Below are positions 24,769-32,509 of a DNA stretch of 32,636 nt, piece by piece. The translations under genes were made by a program, and so were the position numbers. This DNA is from Sphingobium sp. CECT 9361 (GTDB taxonomy: Bacteria > Pseudomonadota > Alphaproteobacteria > Sphingomonadales > Sphingomonadaceae), in contig NZ_CAKKNC010000029.1 in assembly GCF_918741285.1 (NCBI RefSeq), forward strand, positions 1-32,636. The letters run 5' to 3'. Positions within the stretch are counted from its first letter, which is position 1. Each line of letters starts with the position of its first letter. Under the pieces are notes generated by a model. The model did no database searches. It was not told where the DNA came from and saw only the letters and a program-made list of their open reading frames with translations.

Positions 24769-25821
24769 TTACGCCAGCAGCACCGCGCGAATGGCATCGG
24801 CGTCGACGTGATCGTGCTCGGCAATGGCGACCAGCGTGGTGCGGCGCGGCTCGTCAGGGCGCCACGGGCGATCGTACTGGTGCCGCACCCGCGCGCCCAC
24901 CGCCTGCACCAGCAGCCGCATCGGCTTTCCCGCAACGGCGGCATAGCCCTTTACGCGCAGGATATGGTGATCGCGGGCCAGCGTCTCGATCCGCGCGACC
25001 AGCGCCGCCGGATCGGCGATCTCGCCCCATTCGATAACGGTGCTGTCAAAGTCGTCGTGTTCGTGATCATCCTCACCATCATGGTGCGATGGGCGCGCGG
25101 CGATGTCGTCCTCGGCTGCGGCATCAAGCCCCAGGATCACACGCGGATCGACCACGCCTTCGGTCAGTTCTATCACCGGAACCGGGCGACTAAGCTCTGC
25201 CGCAATGATCGCGCGCGCGGCGGCTACGCCTTGGGGTCCGGCCAGATCGACCTTGGTCAGCAGGATCATGTCGGCGCAGGCCAGCTGATCCTCGAACACT
25301 TCCGACAGCGGCGTCTCGTGATCGATGCTCGGATCGGCGGCGCGCTGGGCGTCAAGCGCTGCCACATCGGGCGCGAACCGGCCTGCCGCGACCGCTTCGG
25401 CATCGGCCAGCGCCAGCACGCCGTCCACGGTGATCCGGCTGCGGATCGCAGGCCAGTCGAACGCCTTGAGCAGCGGCTTTGGCAACGCCAGACCCGATGT
25501 CTCGATCAGGATGTGATCGGGGCGCGGATCAAGCGCCAGCAGCTTTTCCACCGTCGGGATGAAATCGTCCGCCACGGTGCAGCAGATGCAGCCATTGGCC
25601 AGCTCTACGATGTTTTCCGCCGGGCAATCAGGAATGGCGCAGGACTGCAGAATCTCGCCATCCACACCCAGAGAACCGAATTCGTTGACCACCACGGCCA
25701 GCCTGCGGCCACCGGCATTGTGGATCAGGTGGCTGATGAGCGTGGTTTTCCCCGCGCCCAGAAAGCCCGTGATGATGGTGACCGGCACCTTGGACAGGGA
25801 CGCCTTGGACAGGTCTGGCAT
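24769..25821 (-). CDS. cobW: CobW-type G3E GTPase, cobalt chaperone
   Basis: CobW is a GTPase thought to load Co(II) into the cobaltochelatase. The 350-residue protein has TGFLGAGKTT at residues 18-27, the metal site NGCICC (Cys78, Cys80, Cys81), a TKVD guanine motif and an acidic, His-containing stretch (HHDGEDDHEHDDFD) that may bind metal. ATG at 25821 with GGGGAAG upstream is the start; a longer frame reaching 26058 runs into the riboswitch. It is the first gene after the cobalamin riboswitch and lies directly before cobN. Confidence 0.95.
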   Translation of the reverse strand: MPDLSKASLSKVPVTIITGFLGAGKTTLISHLIHNAGGRRLAVVVNEFGSLGVDGEILQSCAIPDCPAENIVELANGCICCTVADDFIPTVEKLLALDPRPDHILIETSGLALPKPLLKAFDWPAIRSRITVDGVLALADAEAVAAGRFAPDVAALDAQRAADPSIDHETPLSEVFEDQLACADMILLTKVDLAGPQGVAAARAIIAAELSRPVPVIELTEGVVDPRVILGLDAAAEDDIAARPSHHDGEDDHEHDDFDSTVIEWGEIADPAALVARIETLARDHHILRVKGYAAVAGKPMRLLVQAVGARVRHQYDRPWRPDEPRRTTLVAIAEHDHVDADAIRAVLLA

Positions 25822-25829
25822 AGTAACTT

Positions 25830-25859
25830 CCCCGCGCGCCAGAGCGAGACACGGCGGGG
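25830..25859 (-). promoter_or_regulatory. Hairpin covering the cobW ribosome binding site
   Basis: On the minus strand CCCCGC (25854-25859) can pair with GCGGGG (25830-25835), which contains part of the GGGGAAG ribosome binding site of cobW. This fits a riboswitch that blocks translation when cobalamin is bound. The pairing was found by eye and not tested for energy. Confidence 0.45.
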
Positions 25860-26014
25860 CTTGCCGGACAAGTCCGGTCGGCGCGCGACGACGGGCGGGC
25901 GCGACAAAGCACCCGTAACCACGCAACCCGTGCAGCCCCAGCCACACAGCTTCGTCGCTCAGACGGAGAGTTACCGTGCCGTGACCATCCCCTGGATCAG
26001 GCAAGAGCGACCGG

Positions 26015-26216
26015 TGCGCCGGCAGGTCTCCTGGCTCGCGGGTCACAGCTTGATGCACGCCTTCCCAGACTTGGCGCTTGCGCGCTGCCCAGTGGCTGCT
26101 CCTGAATTCAGGAGCATGTGCATCGCGCTATCCGCTTACAGTTGCAGGGACAGCCACGGATTTGGGAGCACGCTCCCGCACCGCATTCCCGATTAAGCCC
26201 CTTGCGGGGCACCGGC
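26015..26216 (-). promoter_or_regulatory. Cobalamin riboswitch upstream of cobW operon
   Basis: Read on the minus strand the region has all conserved blocks: GGTGCCCC and TTAATCGGGAATGCGGTG, AATCCGTGGCTGTCCC with the GCAACTGTAAGCGG core, GCCACTGGG, GGGAAGGCG, and the B12 box GCCAGGAGACCTGCC at about 26020-26035. The B12-bound form should lower expression of the cobW-cobN cobalamin run. About 190 bases separate it from the cobW start and hold the expression platform, including a possible long-range GTCGCTC/GAGCGAC stem. Confidence 0.95.
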
Positions 26217-26257
26217 GCGATCATTGAAGGGCGGGTTACCCCGATCCTTCACCGCGC

Positions 26258-26286
26258 GCTCTAGACGAAAATGCCAGCCAAGCCAA
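26258..26286 (-). promoter_or_regulatory. Candidate sigma-70-like promoter for the cobW leader
   Basis: TTGGCT (26286-26281), a 17-base spacer and TAGAGC (26263-26258) lie about 36 bases before the riboswitch on the minus strand. The receptor riboswitch has a TTGGCT-N17-TAG element at almost the same distance, which is the main support. The -10 match is weak. Confidence 0.4.
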
Positions 26287-26317
26287 TTGATGATGTTGCT
26301 TCACGCAACGTGGACGG

Positions 26318-27364
26318 TCAGGCACCGACCGAAACCTCGATTTCATCGAACCGCTTCCATCGATAGATCGCGTAACTCGCCAGCCAGCAGAACACGAAAA
26401 GACCGATGATGGCGAAGCCCAGACCATTGAAATTTTCACCCAGTTCAATGGCGATCCGCCATGGCGCACCCGTAAGGGCCAGCTTGTCGCCAATCAGGGC
26501 CAGCGTTTCGATTCCACCAATGACAATCGCCACGATGGCCGAGATCAGGGTGATGGTGATGTTGTAGTAGAGCTTGCGGATCGGCTTCACGAAGGCCCAT
26601 TCATAAGCGCCCAGCATCACCACGCCGTCCGCCGTATCGATGAGGGCCATACCGACCGCGAACAGGGCGGGCAGGACCAGGATTGTCCCGATCGACAGGC
26701 CATCGGCGGCCTGGCTGGCCGACATGCCCAGAATGGCAACTTCGGTTGCTGTATCGAACCCAAGCCCGAACAGAAACCCCAGCGGGGCCATATGCCAGCT
26801 TTTGTTCACGAGGCGGAACATCGGCCTGAACAGTCTGGAAAGCAGACCGCGCCCACCCAATAGCAGATCAAGATCGTCCTCGGCATAGCTGCCGCCTGCA
26901 CGAACATGGGCAAAAGTCCGCCAGACAGAGCGCAGGATGACCAGGTTCATGCCGGCGATCGTGAACAGGAAAAGCGCGGAAATCACGGTTGCAATCACGC
27001 CACCGATTTCCTTGAAGGCGCCGAACTGCGACAGCGCGCTGGCCGTCACCGCAATGATGATCGATGCTATGGCAATGATTCCGGAATGCCCGATCGCGAA
27101 CCAGAATCCGACCGAAACCGGGCGCTGCCCGTCCTGCATCAGCTTGCGGGTCACATTGTCAATCGCCGCAATATGATCGGCATCAACCGCGTGACGCAGG
27201 CCCAGCCCCCAGGCAAGCACAGCGGTGCCGAGCATTAACGGCTGTGCATGAAACAGGCTGAATGCCCAGACCCAGACCCCAATGTTGGCGGCGATCAATC
27301 CGGCAAACAAGGCACCAATTCGTCGGCGCAGAGACAGGGATGGCAGTGACTTCGTGAGGTGCAT
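26318..27364 (-). CDS. NiCoT-family nickel/cobalt permease
   Basis: This 348-residue inner-membrane protein has about eight hydrophobic segments and the NiCoT signature RHAVDADHIAA (His58, Asp63, His64) in the second segment, the metal-selectivity site of HoxN/NixA/NicT. Further family motifs are GFWFAIGHSGI and LGFLFGLGFDTATEV. It lies 81 bases after the receptor gene and so is probably in the same cobalamin-controlled transcript, which points to cobalt rather than nickel as the substrate. ATG at 27364 (MHLTKSLPSLSL) is chosen over a longer frame. Specificity cannot be read from sequence alone. Confidence 0.92.
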   Translation of the reverse strand: MHLTKSLPSLSLRRRIGALFAGLIAANIGVWVWAFSLFHAQPLMLGTAVLAWGLGLRHAVDADHIAAIDNVTRKLMQDGQRPVSVGFWFAIGHSGIIAIASIIIAVTASALSQFGAFKEIGGVIATVISALFLFTIAGMNLVILRSVWRTFAHVRAGGSYAEDDLDLLLGGRGLLSRLFRPMFRLVNKSWHMAPLGFLFGLGFDTATEVAILGMSASQAADGLSIGTILVLPALFAVGMALIDTADGVVMLGAYEWAFVKPIRKLYYNITITLISAIVAIVIGGIETLALIGDKLALTGAPWRIAIELGENFNGLGFAIIGLFVFCWLASYAIYRWKRFDEIEVSVGA

Positions 27365-27445
27365 GATTGGCTCGGCGATTGAGGAATATACAAACGAAGG
27401 ATGGCGCCGCAGACGTGCTGCAGCGCCGCCCATCAAGGGATTTCG

Positions 27446-29482
27446 CTAGAAATTGACCTTTGCGCCAATCCTCACAGTTCGAGGCTCGACCACGCGGCTC
27501 AACCGGCCTTCCACCGGAGCACCTGCATCGAAGGCGGGGATGTAGGACTCGTAATAATAGGCGATGTCCTTGTCCCGGCTGTCGAAGATGTTCAGCACTT
27601 CTCCAAATATCTCGACCTTCTTGCCCTTCCACGCGGCCCGGGCATTCATGACGGTGCTGCCTCGATCCCGGACACTGTTGTCCTCGACAAGCGGAGAAGG
27701 TCCAAGGTGGCGCACCCGAATGCTGGCTTCCCAGGGATCAAGAATGATGGCGGCACCGGCTGAAGCCGCGTTCTCAAATGCATTGGGGATGTGATCGCCA
27801 TTGTCGAAGCGCGCATGGCTGGCGGTATAGTTTCCATCAAGCGCAAGCCAAGGGAACGGCCGCCAGAAGGCGACGATTTCATAGCCATGACGCCCACTGG
27901 CACCCGACGGTTCAACAGCATTGGAATCGCCAATGAAACGAAGTTCGCTGCCGACATGCAGCCACCAGTAAGTCGCGGTTAACGTGACCCCGGAGAATTG
28001 AATGCGTCCTCCCAGTTCCTTGCCGATGCCGCGAACCAGAACGGGAACAGGCGTGTCCCTGTTGACCGCACCCCGAACATCGTTGGAATGGAATCCACGG
28101 CCCCAGTTGGCGTAGAGTTCAAGATGCGGCGTAACCTGATAGGCGATTGACGCCTTGGGAGAGAGAATCGACGCTGAGCCACTGCCTTCGCCCAGCGACG
28201 CCGCAACAGAATCTCGTGCACGCACGGAATAGTGATAATAGTCCCCGCGAAGACCACCTGTCACACGCAGTCCCGCCAAGGGTTTCCAAGCGACTTCGCC
28301 GTAGAGCGCGGAAGACAATTCCCCGACCCGAAAGTGCCCGAGAGATTCAAGAAATGCGCGGGCAGCCGTTCGATCGACACCAACATTCCCGACGGCGTCG
28401 TATCTGTTTTCGGTGCCAAGGCTCACAGCCAGACTGTCAGCGATTTCCCAATGTTTTTGTGCGGACAGCCCGAGGACCCAACGCCGGTCGAACTGCTTGA
28501 TCTGCGCGCTTGTGCCATCCGGATCGGTGTAAGTGGGGTTCGAGAACATCGACCAGTCGTAAAACTGGGCATAGACATTGGCGCGCCATGTCGGTTGCTT
28601 GACCGCGATGTTAGCCACCAGGCGCGTCGTCTCACCCCGCGCGGAAGGATCTGGAGAGCAGAACACATCCGCACACAACGCCGTGCCGATAATGCGCTCG
28701 GGGATTTGCTCGGTTGGGTGCCATGTCGCCCGGTAGGCATGGAGAGATGCCTCCAATGTGCCCGCACCGGTCGGCATGCTATATTTCGCGAACCCCGAGT
28801 AATGGCGCAGACGTTCAGGTTCCTGCCACGGTCCGTCATAGGCCTTGGCCTGGGCGACAAGCGTGAGGTCTCCGCCGCCCAGGTCGTGCAATGTTCCACC
28901 CGCAGCGACGCGGCGCCAACCATATGAACCAGTCTCGGCCGATGCCCATGGCCGGTCATAACCCTTGATGGTCGTCATATAGGCTGCTCCCGCCAGAGCG
29001 AAATCACCGCCATCGGCGCGGTAGGGCCCTTTACGAAAATCCTCCCGGCCCACGATCTCCGGAATGAGGCCGTTGAGGTCGAGATAGCCATGACCATGTC
29101 CGTGGGTACGAAAGTTCATCTGCACATCATCGATATAGGTACTGAAGTCAGACCCATGGTCGAGGTTGAAACCGCGCAGGAAATACTGGTTGGCTTTGCC
29201 GCTCCCAGAATGCTGGGCTGCAACCAGCCCGGGCACCGCTTCCAGCAGTTCGGCCACGCGGAGAAGAGGCCGCACGAGGAGATCGGCCCCTCCGACGCTT
29301 CCTTCGCTCGCTGATTTGGCAGTGCCGATCATGGCCTCACCGCGACCGAAAACCACAATGTCGTTACCCGCCACGACTGCATCCGCGCTTGTTTGCGATG
29401 CCTTTTCAGAGGTTTCGGCAAATGCCGGTTTTCCGATACAGATCAGCGCAAGGGCGCTGCTGGTAGTAATGGTCTTGATCAC
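27446..29482 (-). CDS. TonB-dependent outer-membrane receptor, probable cobalt/corrinoid uptake
   Basis: The 678-residue protein starts at GTG 29482, with GGGGGA upstream, and has a signal peptide (about residues 1-22, ending PAFA). A plug domain follows, with YFLRGFNLDHGSDFSTYIDD and the His-Gly-rich loop THGHGHGYLDLNG (His127, His129, His131), then a beta-barrel ending in a C-terminal phenylalanine. The family resembles BtuB-like receptors; the histidine loop, the NiCoT gene beside it and the B12 riboswitch make cobalt or cobalt-chelate import the best guess. A corrinoid substrate remains possible. Confidence 0.88.
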   Translation of the reverse strand: MIKTITTSSALALICIGKPAFAETSEKASQTSADAVVAGNDIVVFGRGEAMIGTAKSASEGSVGGADLLVRPLLRVAELLEAVPGLVAAQHSGSGKANQYFLRGFNLDHGSDFSTYIDDVQMNFRTHGHGHGYLDLNGLIPEIVGREDFRKGPYRADGGDFALAGAAYMTTIKGYDRPWASAETGSYGWRRVAAGGTLHDLGGGDLTLVAQAKAYDGPWQEPERLRHYSGFAKYSMPTGAGTLEASLHAYRATWHPTEQIPERIIGTALCADVFCSPDPSARGETTRLVANIAVKQPTWRANVYAQFYDWSMFSNPTYTDPDGTSAQIKQFDRRWVLGLSAQKHWEIADSLAVSLGTENRYDAVGNVGVDRTAARAFLESLGHFRVGELSSALYGEVAWKPLAGLRVTGGLRGDYYHYSVRARDSVAASLGEGSGSASILSPKASIAYQVTPHLELYANWGRGFHSNDVRGAVNRDTPVPVLVRGIGKELGGRIQFSGVTLTATYWWLHVGSELRFIGDSNAVEPSGASGRHGYEIVAFWRPFPWLALDGNYTASHARFDNGDHIPNAFENAASAGAAIILDPWEASIRVRHLGPSPLVEDNSVRDRGSTVMNARAAWKGKKVEIFGEVLNIFDSRDKDIAYYYESYIPAFDAGAPVEGRLSRVVEPRTVRIGAKVNF

Positions 29483-29491
29483 TAAATAGTC

Positions 29492-29518
29492 CCCCGGCGT
29501 CTTGCGACGTGGCCGGGG
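29492..29518 (-). promoter_or_regulatory. Hairpin covering the receptor ribosome binding site
   Basis: On the minus strand CCCCGG (29518-29513) pairs with CCGGGG (29497-29492), and an inner CGTC/GACG pair closes a GCAA tetraloop. The 3' arm includes the GGGGGA ribosome binding site of the receptor GTG start. The hairpin would block translation when not disrupted by an alternative fold, consistent with translational control by the riboswitch. Confidence 0.55.
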
Positions 29519-29666
29519 CAAACCCGCGCGAACGGGCGACACGCGCGGCGGCCGGACGCCATGGGCGGCCGACGCACGTCTCCGATGCGGCCCCAGCCGC
29601 TCGTTCGTCGCTCAGACGGAGTTCACCGTGCCGCAGCCATCCTCTGGACCAAGGCAAGAGCGACCA

Positions 29667-29877
29667 GACGCCGGCAGGTCTCCTGGCTCACGGGTCACAG
29701 CTTGATGCACGCCTTCCCAGACCTCGCATGATTTAGCGTCCGGCCCAGTGGCTGCCCCTTCCAAGAGGAGCGATGTACATCGCGCTATCCGCTTACAGTT
29801 GCAGAGACAGCCGCGGATTTGGAAGCAAGCTTCCGCACCGCATTCCCGATTAAGCCCCTTTCGGGGGCACCGGCGCG
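29667..29877 (-). promoter_or_regulatory. Cobalamin riboswitch upstream of the TonB receptor
   Basis: Same blocks as the cobW riboswitch, almost base for base: GGTGCCCCC, TTAATCGGGAATGCGG, AATCCGCGGCTGTC, CAACTGTAAGCGG, GGGAAGGCG and the B12 box GCCAGGAGACCTGCC at about 29670-29687. Variable arms differ with pairing preserved. The downstream platform also shares the CTCCGTCTGAGCGACGAA block with the cobW leader. It should repress the receptor and the NiCoT gene when cobalamin is plentiful. Confidence 0.95.
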
Positions 29878-29914
29878 ATCAATGAAAGGCGGACTAGTCT
29901 GCCCGTCGATACCT

Positions 29915-29943
29915 CACCTAACTGAAGTGATCGGAAAAGCCAA
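29915..29943 (-). promoter_or_regulatory. Candidate sigma-70-like promoter for the receptor leader
   Basis: TTGGCT (29943-29938), 17 bases and TAGGTG (29920-29915) sit about 35 bases before the riboswitch, matching the arrangement before the cobW riboswitch. The -10 element is poor, so this rests on the parallel spacing. The rest of 29944-30143 holds no convincing gene. Confidence 0.35.
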
Positions 29944-30143
29944 TAACGCTTGGAGCAGGGATTGAATCAACGATTACTGCATCCCGCGCCACCATTGCCA
30001 TTGGCACGGCCAGAGCGCACCAACCGCGCGCACTCGATTTGAATGGCGGGTTTTCACTGAACCTATCGTTGGCCATCGGACTCCTGTACGACCGGAAGTG
30101 GTCGAAAGCCGCCAGTACGCTTCATCCGGTGGAGCGGTATTGG

Positions 30144-31934
30144 TCATTCTGCTTCGTTTGCCAGCCGCTCCTGAACCTCGGTAACGAACCGCGACGGGAT
30201 GTTCTTGCCGTAGAGAAGATGGACCTCGTGGCGCGCCCGCGTGAACCCGACGTAAAATAGCCGTCGCGCCTCGCGCAGGTCGTTTGCGCTCGGATTGTTT
30301 CGCGGTAGCCGGCCTTCTTCCATCCCCACCAGGATGACGACATCGAACTCGCGGCCCTTGGCGCTGTGAAGCGTCGAGAGGTTGATACGATTAAGGCCTG
30401 TACCGATGCCGGCGAACTCACCCAGCGACAGGTCTTCGACGTCCCCTTCCGGACCGAGCCGCGCGATGAGATCGTCGAGCAAACCCAGATCGTCGTTGAG
30501 CGAACGCGCGCCGACCACATGCGGTGCGACGATTTCTGCGCGAAGCGCTGTCAGCCAGGCATCGAGCGCAAGGTTGTCATTCCGCCGGCTCCACAAAGCG
30601 GCGGTCAATGCCCGCTGAAATTCGAGTCTGGCCGCGTCGTCAGTCAGAACCTCGTGGAACAGCCGCGAACCTTCGCCGATCACACGGCTAAGCCGCGGGT
30701 CGCCGCTGCGCCAACCGCCGCAACACCACATCGCGCATTGCTCGAGCCAGCGCAGTAGCTGGCTTGATCGCGGGTACAGCGCATTGGCGTCGGTGCGGGT
30801 GACCGAATAGCCCGCGTCGGCGGCGGCATTCGCGACCTCGTCGCCGATAAAGGCCGCCGGATAGAGCACGGCGATCTCGCCGAGGTCGAGGTCGGGGCGG
30901 CGCTCCCGGATCTCGGGAATCAGTTGTTCGATCAGATGGCGGGCCTGACCCGCATAGCTGCCGGTGCAGGGCTGGAAGTAGATCGTCCCCTCGTGCGCAT
31001 CGTCGGGTGCACAATAGCCTCGCTCTTCGCCCAGGGCGTATTCGGACGCAGCAACGATTTTCGAGCCGCAGCGATAGTTGAGACCGAGCCGGACCGTCTC
31101 GACATCCATGCGTTCGGATAGGCGGCGCAGCAGCTCGGGATGGGCGCCGGTGAAGCCGTAGATCGACTGATCGACGTCGCCCACCGCGAACAGCCGCATG
31201 CCGGCGCTGAAGCACAGCCCCATGACCATACCGTGCAGCGCGCGCCCGAGATCCTGATATTCGTCGACGGCGAGGATCGGATATTTGGCGACGAGCGCTT
31301 TGCGGAGCCACGGGTTGGTCGCGAGCGCGCGTACTGCCAGCAACGGCATGTCGTCGAAGTCGACCAGGCCCTTCGCCCGCAATTCGGCTTCATAGGCGGT
31401 CACGAGCCTCGCCAGCTGCGGATCAGCGGTATCGAAATCGGATTGCTCGCGAACAAGGAAACGGCGCCTATAAACACCCATCCGGAAATCCCAGGTCTGC
31501 GGATTCTCCGGTCCCTTGATGACTTTGGCATGGGCGCGCTCGAGCGCAGCACGCGATTGCTGCCGGGTGGCGACGGTGAACTCGTCCGGCAAGCCAACCC
31601 CCGCCAGCTTCGCGTAGGGGAATAGTATCTGGGTCAGCGAGAATGAGTGGACCGTGCCGATGAAGACCCGGCCGCTTGGCGAGATACCCAGGGCGTCGAG
31701 CCGCGTTTCGAGTTCGCGCGCGCACTCGTTGTTGTAGGTGATGCAAGCGATACCGCGTGGCTCATCGACGTCTTCACTGAGCATGCGGGCCAACTTGACA
31801 GTCAGGGTCTTGGTCTTGCCGCTTCCCGGACCAGCGAGCAGCACACAGCTACCGGTGGTTTCATATGCCTGCCACTGGCGCTCGTTGCGGCGCAGATCCT
31901 CTGCGCTGCGGAGATACAGCGCGCGGTTAGACAA
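30144..31934 (-). CDS. gajB: UvrD/Rep-like helicase, GajB-type (Gabija)
   Basis: A 596-residue superfamily 1 helicase with an N-terminal NERQWQAYE Q-motif, Walker A AGPGSGKT (34-41), CITYNNECARELETRL (Ia), VDEYQD (Asp224-Glu225), GDVDQSIYGFTGA (III), LNYRCGSKI (IV), LSTLHSAKGREFDVVIL (V) and RRLFYVGFTRARHEV (VI). All catalytic motifs look intact. The only usable start is TTG at 31934, overlapping the end of an OLD-family nuclease gene by eight bases. The order nuclease-helicase is that of the Gabija defence system, where GajB helps GajA cut phage DNA. It is longer than the founding GajB (about 494), so it may be a divergent form. Confidence 0.85.
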   Translation of the reverse strand: MSNRALYLRSAEDLRRNERQWQAYETTGSCVLLAGPGSGKTKTLTVKLARMLSEDVDEPRGIACITYNNECARELETRLDALGISPSGRVFIGTVHSFSLTQILFPYAKLAGVGLPDEFTVATRQQSRAALERAHAKVIKGPENPQTWDFRMGVYRRRFLVREQSDFDTADPQLARLVTAYEAELRAKGLVDFDDMPLLAVRALATNPWLRKALVAKYPILAVDEYQDLGRALHGMVMGLCFSAGMRLFAVGDVDQSIYGFTGAHPELLRRLSERMDVETVRLGLNYRCGSKIVAASEYALGEERGYCAPDDAHEGTIYFQPCTGSYAGQARHLIEQLIPEIRERRPDLDLGEIAVLYPAAFIGDEVANAAADAGYSVTRTDANALYPRSSQLLRWLEQCAMWCCGGWRSGDPRLSRVIGEGSRLFHEVLTDDAARLEFQRALTAALWSRRNDNLALDAWLTALRAEIVAPHVVGARSLNDDLGLLDDLIARLGPEGDVEDLSLGEFAGIGTGLNRINLSTLHSAKGREFDVVILVGMEEGRLPRNNPSANDLREARRLFYVGFTRARHEVHLLYGKNIPSRFVTEVQERLANEAE

Positions 31935-32508
31935 GACCGATCACATGATTGACCGCCTTCGAAATATAGTCGGGCACCGGATTCCCGGAGACACGGGTCG
32001 CTAGACGCTGCGCGAAACGGCCTTTGCCCATCTGCTCGATCATCTTGAGCAGGACCTTGTGGTCGACGGTATCCTCCTCCTCCTCCCACTCGCTGAGCAA
32101 CGTCATGCGCGCCTGGCTGAAGCTATGCTCGCGCAGCGTCTCGATCATCTCCTGCGCATAGTCACCGTCGAACAACTCGGTCTCAAGAGTGTCAGTGTTC
32201 ACGAAGATGCCGAACAGCTCCATTTTCTCGAAGGATTCCTTATAGCTGCCTTCTTCGATGTCGCTGATGACGGCGTCGGTATCCTCGCCGTCCCGTGCCC
32301 CGTCGATCGTGCGAACAAGGTTCAAGCCGCGATTATAGGCGCGAGGCACCTCGTTCACCTCGTCATAGTCGGTGATCACCGAGAACGGGATGCCGAGCGC
32401 GCAGAGCAGCTTTGCATAGGGTTGGAAGTTTGTGCCGGCGACTGAGCAAACCGTGATACCGTGCTCGTCGAGCGAGACCTCCATTTCCCCAGCGAAGGTC
32501 GGGATCAG
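31927..32508 (-). pseudogene. gajA: C-terminal TOPRIM part of an OLD-family nuclease (GajA-type), 5' end lost
   Basis: The open frame encodes LIPTFAGEMEVSLDEHGITV, then AGTNFQPYAKLL and VITDYDEV, which match the TOPRIM domain of OLD/GajA nucleases with the second acidic motif (DYD). The first TOPRIM motif (EGxxE) and the whole ATPase part that should precede LIPTF are absent: upstream of about 32509 the frame turns into unrelated Cys- and Arg-rich sequence. The Met at 32484 is internal to the domain, so a product from it would lack an active site. The break coincides with the edge of a likely insertion sequence. The rest of the gene may lie right of the window. Confidence 0.7.
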
Positions 32509-32509
32509 A

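Noticed and set aside
23154..25037. Long plus-strand open frame (627 codons) opposite cobN and cobW
   Set aside because: Same reason: antisense to conserved motifs of CobN and CobW, with low-complexity composition.
26286..26317. Small GTTGC/GCAAC hairpin after the permease gene as a terminator
   Set aside because: The stem is only five base pairs and no run of T follows, so it was not called.
30039..30260. Plus-strand TTG-initiated 73-codon frame at the end of the helicase gene
   Set aside because: Half of it is antisense to the helicase C-terminus, and the start has no ribosome binding site.
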